From positions 1-24,281 of the forward strand of contig CAMYAM010000016.1 in the NCBI GenBank assembly GCA_947253875.1: DNA of 24,281 nucleotides. Reading direction: 5' to 3'. The notes under the pieces were generated by a model that made no database searches, had not been told where the DNA came from, and saw only the letters and a program-made list of their open reading frames with translations. Both the position numbers and the translations under genes were made by a program. Shown piece by piece: positions 13,387 through 22,051 of the stretch. Every line of letters starts with the position of its first letter. The stretch's first letter is position 1. This DNA comes from an uncultured Fastidiosipila sp. GTDB taxonomy: Bacteria; Bacillota; Clostridia; Saccharofermentanales; Fastidiosipilaceae.

Positions 13387-16305
13387 CTATTTGTATGCCA
13401 AATCCAAAACAACATTTATATCATTACCAGATAAATAATTTATATTAACAATAAAATAGTCAACTCCTGAACTAGGGACGTTAACACTAACACTATATTT
13501 GCCACCAGAGCTATTAGGATTGGCAGATAAACTTCCGCTAGAAATTGGGCTTGATAAATTATTTGATGAATATATTTGATAATAAATTTGAGTTGGATCA
13601 TCAATTTCACCTATTGCAATTTCACCTTTGAAAGTTCTTCCATTGTTGTTATTTTCAAATTTTTGTTGATCAACAACAGAAGTATCTCCATCGAAATTAT
13701 GACTTAGCAATACAGAATTACTGTGCTGATTTCCAGCAACATCCTTGTAACTTCCTCTAGCTAAACCATCAGAGCTATTTGTATTTTCGTTTTCAGTTTT
13801 TTCATCCTTATCAGCTTGATTTACTTCTGTTTTGTCAGTATCTTTGTCCTTATTTTTTCTCAAGATATCAATTTCTTCGTCACTTGCATCTAAATTGAAT
13901 TCATATCTATATTTAGAACGTTCTAGAAGATTATTATTTGGTAAAATTTTCAGACCTTCGTCAATCTTCTCTAAAGCTGCTTCCTTACTATCTTGTTTAA
14001 ACAAACTATCTGCTGTTTTAATAATGCTCTCAGCATACTTAGTTTCAAACTCATCCTTTAGTCTCTTAATTGATTCATCATTTGGCGAAGATTTCAAAGC
14101 ATCATCGATTGATTTGAATAGTTCATTAAACTTACCTGCACGGAAGAATCTTTCCGCTTGTTCTTTAACCTCTTTGCTTAAACTACTCTCAGCCTCGCTC
14201 TTATTAGACTCTTTTGTCTTAGTAAGTAATGGGTCTTGTGGTAGCAATTCTAAACCTTCGTCTATGGCTTTGGCCGCTTCGATATATTTGCCTTGAGATT
14301 GCAGAGTATTAACTTTCTTCATAACTTCTTCACGGTAATTACTTTTAGCTTGAGCCAAGTATTTATTAGTTTCTTTGTAACCTGGTATTAATTCGCTAAC
14401 ACGGTTAAAGTTTCTAATCGCTGCTTTTACGTCCATGCTTTCTAAGCTATTGACAGCACTCTCATAATATCTATTGACTTCTTGTAGGTTTAGCACCTCT
14501 TCCAAAGACTTATCAATAATTGCTTGTGCATTACCTTGATTTAATGGAGTACTCTTCATTGTTTCAAGCACTGAGTATGTAGCCGCAAAGGATGTGTTTC
14601 CATTAATAGCATTATCTTTAAGTTTAGCTATATAATTAGCCAACTCTTCTTCTGCAGCACTAGATTTTTTGCTATTGCCTATGTATTTTTCATAAACTTG
14701 GCCAGCTTCTTGATAGTTTCTACGGGCTAAAGCATCTTTGAATCCAGATATTGGACTTCTAAACAGTAAGTAGAAAATTAGTATTAATAGTGCTATAAAA
14801 GCAATTCCCATCATAACGAGATGCTTAGTTTTCGACCTTATAAATAAATACTCAATACCATGTTTAATCTTGGCACCAACTCCTTGTTCAACTCTACCCT
14901 GAGTTGATTTCATTTCATCTTTTCTTCTAAGGTCATTTCTGAAATTATTAAATTTGCTGCTTATATTATGAGCGGCATTTTTTAGACTTCTAGTCCATTT
15001 ACTTTCAGACTGGCTACGACCATTCCTGTTTCCCTTGCGCCCTCTATTACTCACGTAGTAATCGTGCACATTATTAGGGTTATGCAATTGTCTTTGACGA
15101 TATTCCTGGAATAGTTTTTCGCTATTACTCTCAGTTTCTACTTCTTTAGACTCTTCTACTTCTACATTTCTATATTTATTTATATCTTTTGAAGAGCTTA
15201 CTTCTGTATCAGTCTCTAAATTACGTCTGCGTCTAGCACTATATCTCTTTTGTTCATCTACACCAAGCAAGCGTGACCATTCTTCTTGTTCTGACTGCTC
15301 TTGCATAGCTCGTTCATTAGCAATTTTTGCCAATCTTTCTGCCTCTGCTCTATCTGCCTCTCGTTCTTGCTCAAGTCTCTCAAGCTCCAACTGCTTCTCA
15401 GCTTGTCTTTCTGCTGCTTCTGCTTTTCTACGAGCATTCCAATCTTTGAAATTTGCTTGCTGCTTTTTACTCCAAGCTCCAAATTTCTCCCCAAAATCAC
15501 TCATTGCAAGGGCAAACTTAGATGGTCCTTTTTCTTCCGGCTCAAAATTTTCAACATCTTGATCATAATAATCATCTTGAGTTTCTTCAAATTTTTTGTA
15601 ATTTTCTTTTTCTTTAGGGCTTTTTTGATTCTTAGTAATGTGTTCAGACTTAGAGGATTTCTCTCTCCTTTTCTCAGCTTCCTGAATTTGTCTCATTTCA
15701 TCAGAAGTGAAAAGTTTCGTTGTTTCTTCCGCTTTTGCTGTTTTCTCTACTTCGGTTGATTTTTCTGTTTTAGCTACGTTTTGTGCTTTAGCTGCATCTT
15801 TTGTTTTTATTGCTTCCTGAGACTTTACATTTTGCTCTGATTGCTTTACAGGTTTAGAAAATCTCTTCTCTTCAGACGACTTCTCGTACTTAGATTTCGA
15901 ATTATTATTTAAATCTTTTTCTGCGTTATTGTCTTTTGAGTGTGTATTATCAAAACTTTTAGGATTAGGTTCAGCGATAGGTTTAGAGCTAGGTTTTGCA
16001 ACTGGTTTAGGAACAGATTTAGATGCAGGGTCATTTGAAATTGGCTTATACTCTGCCTTTGAACCTTCCCTCATCTCTGTTTTGTCTTTTGGATTCTGAG
16101 TTACCTGCTTAAGTAAATTTCCTTGATTATCTAAATTTTTCTGATTACGTGAATCTTTTTGATCTTTTTGCTCAGAACTTAAACTGTCTGAATTAACACG
16201 ACGCAAATTACGAGAAATATCTAATTTCTCTTGCTTGTCATTTCTATTATTTTCGCTATCTATATTTTTATTATTGTCAAAAGAACCATTTGTTCTCGTA
16301 TCCAT
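13387..16305 (-). CDS. Large TPR membrane protein with charged cytoplasmic region
   Basis: A 972-residue single-span protein of unknown function. Counting from the chosen start, about 1-490 is a very polar, low-complexity Lys/Glu/Asn/Ser-rich region. It contains a Pro-Lys segment (about 93-117), an Ala/Lys/Glu helical stretch (about 165-200) and a coiled-coil-like Glu/Arg/Ala segment (about 290-343). A hydrophobic span follows at about 495-516. TPR-like repeats follow at about 525-805 (KYIEAAKAIDEGLELLPQD, SKEAALEKIDEGLKILPNN), then an acidic spacer and a C-terminal beta-rich domain from about 845. The start at 16305 has GGATGG nine bases upstream. An in-frame GTG at 16347 and an ATG at 16311 are alternatives, but the GTG lies beside a TATAAT element. 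The layout (inside charged arm, membrane span, outside TPR) suggests an envelope scaffold. Confidence 0.75.
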   Translation of the reverse strand: MDTRTNGSFDNNKNIDSENNRNDKQEKLDISRNLRRVNSDSLSSEQKDQKDSRNQKNLDNQGNLLKQVTQNPKDKTEMREGSKAEYKPISNDPASKSVPKPVAKPSSKPIAEPNPKSFDNTHSKDNNAEKDLNNNSKSKYEKSSEEKRFSKPVKQSEQNVKSQEAIKTKDAAKAQNVAKTEKSTEVEKTAKAEETTKLFTSDEMRQIQEAEKRREKSSKSEHITKNQKSPKEKENYKKFEETQDDYYDQDVENFEPEEKGPSKFALAMSDFGEKFGAWSKKQQANFKDWNARRKAEAAERQAEKQLELERLEQEREADRAEAERLAKIANERAMQEQSEQEEWSRLLGVDEQKRYSARRRRNLETDTEVSSSKDINKYRNVEVEESKEVETESNSEKLFQEYRQRQLHNPNNVHDYYVSNRGRKGNRNGRSQSESKWTRSLKNAAHNISSKFNNFRNDLRRKDEMKSTQGRVEQGVGAKIKHGIEYLFIRSKTKHLVMMGIAFIALLILIFYLLFRSPISGFKDALARRNYQEAGQVYEKYIGNSKKSSAAEEELANYIAKLKDNAINGNTSFAATYSVLETMKSTPLNQGNAQAIIDKSLEEVLNLQEVNRYYESAVNSLESMDVKAAIRNFNRVSELIPGYKETNKYLAQAKSNYREEVMKKVNTLQSQGKYIEAAKAIDEGLELLPQDPLLTKTKESNKSEAESSLSKEVKEQAERFFRAGKFNELFKSIDDALKSSPNDESIKRLKDEFETKYAESIIKTADSLFKQDSKEAALEKIDEGLKILPNNNLLERSKYRYEFNLDASDEEIDILRKNKDKDTDKTEVNQADKDEKTENENTNSSDGLARGSYKDVAGNQHSNSVLLSHNFDGDTSVVDQQKFENNNNGRTFKGEIAIGEIDDPTQIYYQIYSSNNLSSPISSGSLSANPNSSGGKYSVSVNVPSSGVDYFIVNINYLSGNDINVVLDLAYK

Positions 16306-16359
16306 AAGCATATCCCATCCAAAACAATTTACTTTATTATAACCCACTTGCTCTGTTTT

Positions 16360-16368
16360 TGTTATACT
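16360..16368 (+). promoter_or_regulatory. Extended -10 promoter of the seven-span membrane protein gene
   Basis: TGTTATACT is an extended -10 (TGnTATACT) about 34 bases before the ATG at 16402. No good -35. A minus-strand TATAAT (16336-16341) close by probably belongs to the divergent TPR gene, but it lacks a visible -35. Confidence 0.45.
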
Positions 16369-16401
16369 AATGCGTACTATTGGGCAAGGAGTTTATATTT
16401 T

Positions 16402-17001
16402 ATGTTTGATTTAAATGATCCAATCATTTCAATTATTATCGAATTAATTATTGCTATAATTTTTATATTTTGGGGTAACAAATCTGTTAGATTATTTTTA
16501 ACAGTTTCTGGTTTTGTTGGCGGTGTTACTTTAGGTAGGCATATTGTCATGTACGCTGCAAAAGCAGGTCTATTCAACAATTCAACTCTGAGCATGGCTA
16601 TACCAGCAATTCTGGGTTTGGTCGGTGCTATTTTATTAGCAAGCATGTTTAAATTTAGCTTTGTCTTAGCGGGAGCTATTGTTGGGTGGAAAATTGCAGA
16701 GTATCTCATGGGTATATTCAATATGGAATACAATTATTTAATTCCAATTCTACTATCCGTTATCGGCGGATTCTTAATTCACAGTTGGAGAAATACATTC
16801 ATCATTATAGCAACCTCATTCCTAGGTTCTGCTTTACTCGTCGATGGTGCAGTGGCGCTTTTCTACCAATTAAAAAATCAACCAGTACAAGACGTAGCTA
16901 TATTCAGCAATTTCTTTGGAATAAGTCAAGATTTATTATTTTTAGTAATTGTAATTGTACTCACATTGCTAGGATATTTTTACCAGAAAAAACACGATTA
17001 A
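16402..17001 (+). CDS. Seven-span membrane protein (DUF4203/TMEM198-like)
   Basis: A 199-residue, almost wholly hydrophobic protein with about seven spans (8-25, 29-47, 63-81, 83-104, 112-127, 131-154, 176-194) and Gly-rich helices such as SGFVGGVTLGRHI, GAIVGWKIAEYL and SVIGGFLIHSWRN. The pattern resembles the DUF4203/TMEM198 group, by eye only; no function can be assigned. The start is set by AAGGAG (16386-16391) ten bases before this ATG. The frame is open further upstream, but that part overlaps the divergent gene and has no ribosome binding site. It is divergent from the large TPR membrane protein and ends at a bidirectional terminator shared with glyS. Confidence 0.75.
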   Translation: MFDLNDPIISIIIELIIAIIFIFWGNKSVRLFLTVSGFVGGVTLGRHIVMYAAKAGLFNNSTLSMAIPAILGLVGAILLASMFKFSFVLAGAIVGWKIAEYLMGIFNMEYNYLIPILLSVIGGFLIHSWRNTFIIIATSFLGSALLVDGAVALFYQLKNQPVQDVAIFSNFFGISQDLLFLVIVIVLTLLGYFYQKKHD

Positions 17002-17040
17002 AGCACTCAAAAAAGACTTCAAGCAATTAACACAAATAAC

Positions 17041-17103
17041 AAAAATCCTATACCGCCTACGAAGAAAATTTATTCTTCTAGAAGGTATAGGACTTTTTTA
17101 TCT
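17041..17103. terminator. Bidirectional intrinsic terminator
   Basis: TCCTATACC (17046-17054) pairs with GGTATAGGA (17084-17092). The inner arms CGAAGAA and TTCTTC extend the stem. A T-tract follows on the plus strand (17094-17100), and an A-run precedes (17041-17045), giving a T-tract on the minus strand. It separates the convergent membrane protein gene and glyS. Confidence 0.85.
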
Positions 17104-17142
17104 AATAAATTTAGCTAATTAGTAACTACAAACAAATTATAA

Positions 17143-18555
17143 TTACAAGTCAAACTTACCTGAGAACCAGCCTAGCAATTCTGCAATTGGAACTCTAACT
17201 TGCTCCATAGTGTCTCTGTGTCTAATTGTTACAGCGTTATCTTCCAATGAATCAAAGTCGATTGTTACACAGTATGGTGTTCCGATCTCATCTTGACGGC
17301 GATAGCGTTTACCTATACTTTGACGTTCGTCTAATTCCACCGCATAATGTGGTGATAATAATTTATGTAACTTCTCGGCTTCTTCTGTTAGCTTCTTAGA
17401 CAAAGGTAAGATTGCAATTTTAACTGGTGCAATTGCTGGGTGGAAGCGTAAAACATTTCTACTATCTCCGCCTTCCAACTCTTCTTCTGCATAAGCATCA
17501 GCATAGACTGCAAGCAATAATCTATCTACACCAACTGATGGCTCGACTACGTAAGGAACATATTTTTCATTTTTCTCCGGATCGAAATAATTCATATCCT
17601 GGCTAGAGTGTTCCATATGTTGAGTTAAGTCGTAGTCAGTTCTGTTTGCGATACCCCAGAGCTCTCCCCAGTTAAATGGGAATTTATACTCAATATCAGT
17701 TGTACCTTTTGAATAGTGAGATAGCTCTTTTGGATCGTGATCACGCATACGTAGATTTTCTTCAGTTACGCCAATTTCTAGTAGGAAATTGAAGCAGTAT
17801 GACTTCCAGTATTCAAACCACTCGTCATCTGTTCCAGGCTCGCAGAAGAATTCCAACTCCATTTGTTCGAACTCTCTAGTTCTGAAAATAAAGTTTCCTG
17901 GTGTAATCTCATTTCTGAAGGACTTACCTATTTGCCCAATACCAAATGGGATTTTCTTACGTGACGATCTTTGAACATTGTTAAAGTTTACAAAAATACC
18001 TTGAGCTGTCTCAGGTCTTAAGTAAATCTCAGACTTAGAATCTTCTGTAACACCTTGGAAAGTCTTGAACATCAAGTTGAATTGACGAACATCTGTAAAA
18101 TCATGTTTCTCACAGTTTGGGCAGATAATATTGTTATCTTTGATGTAAGCAACTAACTCTTCATTGGATAAAGCATCTAACAAAGGTCTATCAGCGGCAT
18201 TCTTAGCGCTTGCTCCTGCTTCAGTATTCCACCACGCTTCAATCAACTGATCTGCTCTGTGACGGGTTTTACAATTTTTGCAGTCTATCAATGGGTCATT
18301 GAAATTGCTCAAGTGTCCTGAGGCTTCCCAAACTCTAGGATTCATCAAGATCGCTGCATCAATACCTACATTATATGGACTCTCTTGTATAAACTTTTGC
18401 CACCAGGCCTTTTTAATATTATTTTTAAGAGCAATACCGTAAGGACCGTAGTCCCAGGAGTTTGCTAATCCACCATAAATATCAGAACCAGGAAAAATAA
18501 AGCCACGGTTTTTTGCCAATGCAACTAATTCATCCATAGTAACTTTAGTAGTCAT
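17143..18555 (-). CDS. glyS: Glycyl-tRNA synthetase (single-chain, alpha2 type)
   Basis: Class II synthetase that charges tRNA-Gly. The 470 residues are a complete homodimeric-type enzyme: N-terminal GFIFPGSDIYGGLANSWDYGP, zinc-binding pairs C92/C95 and C145/C148, RPETAQGIFVNF at 180-191, motif 2 within 204-237 (KSFRNEITPGNF, RTREFEQMELEFF), motif 3 EPSVGVDRLLLAV at 338-350, and an anticodon-binding domain from about 370. The ATG shares one base with the TAA stop of the upstream omega subunit gene (TAATG), with GAGG about ten bases upstream, so translation is coupled. No T-box leader is seen. The transcript ends at the bidirectional terminator 17041-17103. Confidence 0.97.
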   Translation of the reverse strand: MTTKVTMDELVALAKNRGFIFPGSDIYGGLANSWDYGPYGIALKNNIKKAWWQKFIQESPYNVGIDAAILMNPRVWEASGHLSNFNDPLIDCKNCKTRHRADQLIEAWWNTEAGASAKNAADRPLLDALSNEELVAYIKDNNIICPNCEKHDFTDVRQFNLMFKTFQGVTEDSKSEIYLRPETAQGIFVNFNNVQRSSRKKIPFGIGQIGKSFRNEITPGNFIFRTREFEQMELEFFCEPGTDDEWFEYWKSYCFNFLLEIGVTEENLRMRDHDPKELSHYSKGTTDIEYKFPFNWGELWGIANRTDYDLTQHMEHSSQDMNYFDPEKNEKYVPYVVEPSVGVDRLLLAVYADAYAEEELEGGDSRNVLRFHPAIAPVKIAILPLSKKLTEEAEKLHKLLSPHYAVELDERQSIGKRYRRQDEIGTPYCVTIDFDSLEDNAVTIRHRDTMEQVRVPIAELLGWFSGKFDL

Positions 18556-19181
18556 TATAAATCATCCTCATCATAATCATAATTTTCGAAACTTGATAAG
18601 AAATCGTCATCTTCTTCATCTGCAAAGTCATCAATTGAACTATCAAGGGACTCGAAGTCATCATCTTCTAGATCGAAGTCATCTTCTTCATCTTCTTCGT
18701 CTTCATCTTCGACAATTGATCTCTTCTTGCTCTTTGTCGGAACTTCATCATCAATGTCTTCTGAATCTAGTTCTTCATCGTCTTCTTCGTCAAGATCTTC
18801 ATCTTCTGGAATTTCAAACATGTCATCTTCGCTCATGACTTTAATCTTGGATACAGGTGTTGGAACAAGTTCATCTTCCAAATCTGGTCCTTCGGCTTGC
18901 CAGTCATCTGTATCTGTGTCTTCTTCTTGCTCTGCCATGATTTCTGCAATTAGAGATTCTCTCAATGGTACAGTTGCTTCAACATCGCCTGGTACTGCAA
19001 CAACTTGGTCCTCGGCAATCTCTCTACATGCGATAGAAACTAAGCTTTCGTCATTACCTTCTTTAACCATTGGTTCTGCACCATCAATTAATTCACGATT
19101 ACGTTTAGCAACCAAAATTGAAAGATCAAAACGATTCTCTACTTTTGGCAGTAATTTTTCAATAGGTGGTTCTACTAACAT
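18555..19181 (-). CDS. rpoZ: RNA polymerase omega subunit with long acidic C-terminal tail
   Basis: Residues 1-84 match the omega subunit, which helps assembly of the RNA polymerase core: IEKLLPKVENRFDLSILVAKRNREL, then SLVSIACREIAE. This core fills the usual length of Firmicute omega (about 65-85). Beyond it is a tail to residue 208, almost all acidic: 64 of residues 86-208 are Asp or Glu, with one short basic patch KSKKRS at 150-155 and scattered Phe/Tyr (DDDFLSSFENYDYDEDD at the end). Such a tail recalls the acidic C-terminus of the delta subunit (RpoE) of Bacillus-type polymerases; functional equivalence is speculation. AGGAGG eight bases before ATG fixes the start. Its own promoter gives a leader of about 190 bases. 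It is coupled to glyS by a one-base overlap. Usually rpoZ follows gmk, as here. Confidence 0.88.
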   Translation of the reverse strand: MLVEPPIEKLLPKVENRFDLSILVAKRNRELIDGAEPMVKEGNDESLVSIACREIAEDQVVAVPGDVEATVPLRESLIAEIMAEQEEDTDTDDWQAEGPDLEDELVPTPVSKIKVMSEDDMFEIPEDEDLDEEDDEELDSEDIDDEVPTKSKKRSIVEDEDEEDEEDDFDLEDDDFESLDSSIDDFADEEDDDFLSSFENYDYDEDDL

Positions 19182-19380
19182 TTATGTGTCCTCCTCTTTT
19201 TGTTCAATAGATTAATAGTTTAATAGTTCATTAATTCGTCTATTTCAATATTTGTTAACGTAAATAGCTCGTTTTAGTTCTGAATTATAAAATTCTACTT
19301 GTTTTTTACTTGCTTTATTGTTTCATTTAAATATAAACATAATATAATAAGATATTCAATTCAGGCTAATAAACTACTAC

Positions 19381-19409
19381 ATTATACACGCTTAATCAAG
19401 CATTTTCAG
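19381..19409 (-). promoter_or_regulatory. Promoter of rpoZ-glyS
   Basis: Minus strand CTGAAA (19404-19409), 17-base spacer and a perfect TATAAT (19381-19386). It lies in the 285-base gap after gmk and implies a long AT-rich leader of about 190 bases, in which I see no recognised riboswitch or T-box. Confidence 0.55.
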
Positions 19410-19466
19410 TGTTTTGCTCTTTAATAAAACTTTTACATTGTATCTTGTTTGTCTACGATTAAAAGC

Positions 19467-20144
19467 TTATCTTCCTAAGACCACTTTCTCAATACCTGGT
19501 CTTCTTACAGCCCTAAGTTTCTCGGCAATTAAGATATGATGAATTTCTCTTGCAGTTTGTTCCACATCCTTGTTAATTAGGATATAGTCAAACTTAGTTG
19601 CCTGATTAATCTCATCAATAGCTTTCTTTGAGCGGAAAATCATACTTTCTTCAGTTTCAGTTCCACGTTCACGCAGACGTTTCTCCAATTCACTTAATGA
19701 AGGTGGTAAAAGGAAAATGTTGCAGGATGTTGAAAATTTATCTAACACAGAAAGAGAGCCTGGAACGGTTACATCCATAATAATGTCTTCACCAGAACCA
19801 ATTCTTCTCTCTATAGCCTCACGTGGAGTTCCATAGAAGTTACCCCCATAGACGTCATGCTCTAGAATTTGGTTGTTTTCCAACATAGCGGCGAATTCTT
19901 CTTTTGTACGGAAATAGTAATCCACTCCGTCCACTTCACCCTCTCTTGGTTCTCTAGTTGTAACAGATATAGAGTGTTCTAGGCTCGGCATAATTTTCTT
20001 AAGAGCCGCGATTACGGTACCTTTACCTACACCTGAAGGACCTGATACACACACCAGCATTCCTGTTGTTGGATATTCTCTATATGTTTGGACGATACCT
20101 TCGATAACATCATCATGCACATCACCACGTAGACGTTCTAGCAT
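19467..20144 (-). CDS. gmk: Guanylate kinase
   Basis: Phosphorylates GMP to GDP with ATP. The 225 residues contain P-loop GPSGVGKGT at 35-43, the GMP-binding segment SVTTREPREGEVDGVDYYF, then EHDVYGGNFYGTP and the lid region RLRERGTETEE. Guanylate kinases are about 205 residues and usually begin a few residues before the P-loop. Here there is an N-terminal extension of about 28 residues (MLERLRGDVHDDVIEGIVQTY). The longer start is preferred because it has AAGGTGG upstream and the internal Met29 has only a poorly spaced CAGGA. The downstream neighbour is rpoZ and upstream is remA, the order common in Firmicutes. Confidence 0.96.
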   Translation of the reverse strand: MLERLRGDVHDDVIEGIVQTYREYPTTGMLVCVSGPSGVGKGTVIAALKKIMPSLEHSISVTTREPREGEVDGVDYYFRTKEEFAAMLENNQILEHDVYGGNFYGTPREAIERRIGSGEDIIMDVTVPGSLSVLDKFSTSCNIFLLPPSLSELEKRLRERGTETEESMIFRSKKAIDEINQATKFDYILINKDVEQTAREIHHILIAEKLRAVRRPGIEKVVLGR

Positions 20145-20291
20145 ATCTCTACCACCTTGTTTATTAATTTTCGAATTGATTACTACGATAAATTGCTCAA
20201 TTGAATTCGTTCAAATGTTTTTGTTTAATCAACTTCTTTCAATTGTTTTTGCTTGTTGACCCATTATAAACTAATTTACTATTTTCAGCTA

Positions 20292-20552
20292 TTAGGCATT
20301 CTCTTCTGGTAATACCTGATTTGCAAGTATTTTCTCCGCATCCCAAGCCGATAAAATCACGTGATCTGAATCCATTACAAGAACTGTTTTTGTTTTCTTT
20401 CCTGCAGTTGCATCTATAAGTGCAAATCTATCTCTTGCATCTTGGATCATACGCTTACCTGGAGCTGAGTCTGGTCCAACCATAGCCAAAATTCTACTAG
20501 TTTGTACCAAATTTCCATATCCAATTAAACTAAAAGCTCTACTTATATCCAA
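20292..20552 (-). CDS. remA: RemA-family regulatory protein (DUF370)
   Basis: Small DNA-binding regulator; in Bacillus subtilis RemA activates biofilm matrix genes and contributes to osmoprotection. The 86 residues carry the family core IGYGNLVQTSRILAMVGPDSAPGKRMIQDARDR, then FALIDATAGKKTKTVLVMDSDHVILSA. The start codon is TTG, four to five bases after AGGTGG; no ATG is available near the family's conserved start, so TTG is well supported. It is 59 bases downstream of the PBP gene and about 147 bases upstream of gmk. Conservation is strong, but the regulon in this organism is unknown. Confidence 0.94.
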   Translation of the reverse strand: MDISRAFSLIGYGNLVQTSRILAMVGPDSAPGKRMIQDARDRFALIDATAGKKTKTVLVMDSDHVILSAWDAEKILANQVLPEENA

Positions 20553-20611
20553 ATTTCCACCTCTTTATCGTTTCTCTAAATTGATTTAATATTTTTGCAA
20601 AATCACTATAA

Positions 20612-22051
20612 CTAGTGACCTGCATTTCTAAGATTAACTGCTTCTGCCAAAAGGCTATTCCCTATATAAATTGCTGTTGCGTTAGTATCATTAGAACCTT
20701 CTACAACAGTCGCCACTGCATAAGGATATTCTTTACTATCTATGAAGCCAATCCACAACGAATTTGTACTGTTACCTTCTGCATCTTGTTTTTGGACTGT
20801 ACCACTCTTACCACCCACAGTTAAACCAGATATTCCGGCAGCGTATTGTATGCTCTCCTCTGACTGAATTGCATTTATCATCAAGCTCTTCAAATTGTTT
20901 GCAACTTCTGGGCTAAAAATCTGTGAGTTTAATTTCGTATTAGCTACTTCTTTCTTTTGTCCTATAGGATTTTCTACATATTTGATCATATTGGGTTGGA
21001 GCAACTGACCACCATTAGCAACCGCTGATCCTATACTTGCTAGCTCTAAAGGTGACATACTTAACTTTAATTCACCTACTGGTTGTCCCGTACCATACCA
21101 ACTTAGTAAACCTTGATCATTTGCAGCTGCAGAACTATCCATAACTGCAGGGCTTACACTTAATCTGTTAATTGATTTGATGCTAGACAAACCACTATTA
21201 TTCAAATAATTACTGAATTCTTTTTGTCCCATTAGCACTGCTAGCTGACCAAAGAAAACATTACTAGATGTTGTAAAGGCTCTATTTAAATCATAATCTC
21301 CGTGCATATTCTTACTCTCATGGTCAAAGGCACCATTAGGCACCAGAGGAGAACCATCAGATTCTATAAGTAATTCAGGATCATAAGCCTTGGAGTTCAT
21401 CCATGCGGCAGAGGTCAGGATTTTCCAAGTAGAACCAGGAGCATAAGCTCCATTTAAACTACGGTTAAACAATGATGAATCTGGTAAATTTTCGTAATTA
21501 ATTATATTTTCCATGTACGTTGCTGGAGTTGAAGCCATTCCCAGCACGTCCCCAGTTTCATAGTTCATCAAAACTACTGAACCTTTCAAATCTCCTAACA
21601 GTTGTCTGGCATAGCCGGACAAAGCAGCATCAATAGTTAAATGAACGTTATCGCCTTCTAAACCTTTGCCACTAACATCAAGAATAAGTTGTTCAATTAT
21701 ACCTCGGTTTTTGCCCAGTAACTCATTCTGATACAAAGTCTCAACCGTATTGCTCATGTGGTGGGTATAATCTCCAACATAGTGTGATATAGCCATTTGA
21801 ATATTAGGGTCTTCTACATAATATCTATTCTCTACATCTGCATCTGAATACGCTAATTTAACGCCCTCTTGAGAGTAAATCGTACCTGCTTGAGCATATT
21901 GTTGGCGCAAAGATTCCTTGTTTTCACCTGCAACTGCAAGCAAAACCGTTTGGCTCTGATGCATCTGATAAAACAAACCAGCGCCAAAGACTATTGCTAA
22001 TACAAGTAAAAAAGTTAAAACTAATCTAACGTTTCTCATTAATTGTTTCAT
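20612..22051 (-). CDS. Class B penicillin-binding protein (transpeptidase)
   Basis: Membrane-anchored transpeptidase that crosslinks peptidoglycan. The 479 residues have one N-terminal span (about 8-29), a short dimerisation-type region and a transpeptidase domain. All three active-site motifs are present: STWK at 207-210 (catalytic Ser207), SSN at 262-264 and KSGT at 415-418. The N-terminal part is short compared with E. coli PBP2/PBP3 and resembles actinobacterial PbpA. Its ATG overlaps the stop of the upstream SEDS gene by four bases (ATGA), so the two products are made together, as expected for a SEDS-PBP glycan synthase pair. Confidence 0.94.
   Translation of the reverse strand: MKQLMRNVRLVLTFLLVLAIVFGAGLFYQMHQSQTVLLAVAGENKESLRQQYAQAGTIYSQEGVKLAYSDADVENRYYVEDPNIQMAISHYVGDYTHHMSNTVETLYQNELLGKNRGIIEQLILDVSGKGLEGDNVHLTIDAALSGYARQLLGDLKGSVVLMNYETGDVLGMASTPATYMENIINYENLPDSSLFNRSLNGAYAPGSTWKILTSAAWMNSKAYDPELLIESDGSPLVPNGAFDHESKNMHGDYDLNRAFTTSSNVFFGQLAVLMGQKEFSNYLNNSGLSSIKSINRLSVSPAVMDSSAAANDQGLLSWYGTGQPVGELKLSMSPLELASIGSAVANGGQLLQPNMIKYVENPIGQKKEVANTKLNSQIFSPEVANNLKSLMINAIQSEESIQYAAGISGLTVGGKSGTVQKQDAEGNSTNSLWIGFIDSKEYPYAVATVVEGSNDTNATAIYIGNSLLAEAVNLRNAGH

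Noticed and set aside
15301..15759. Plus-strand hydrophobic Phe/Ser/Leu-rich ORF
   Set aside because: Antisense of Lys/Glu-rich codons of the large TPR protein; composition explained by the opposite strand.
16231..16401. Upstream extension of the seven-span membrane protein frame
   Set aside because: It overlaps the divergent gene and its promoter region, while AAGGAG is correctly placed for the ATG at 16402.
18593..19215. Long Ser/His/Leu-rich plus-strand ORFs opposite the omega tail
   Set aside because: They are the antisense reading of GAA/GAT-rich codons of the acidic tail; no ribosome binding site and very low complexity.
19182..19380. T-box or other riboswitch in the long leader of rpoZ-glyS
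   Set aside because: No GGTGG-type T-box core, no specifier-type stem and no terminator hairpin visible; the leader is AT-rich and unstructured by eye.
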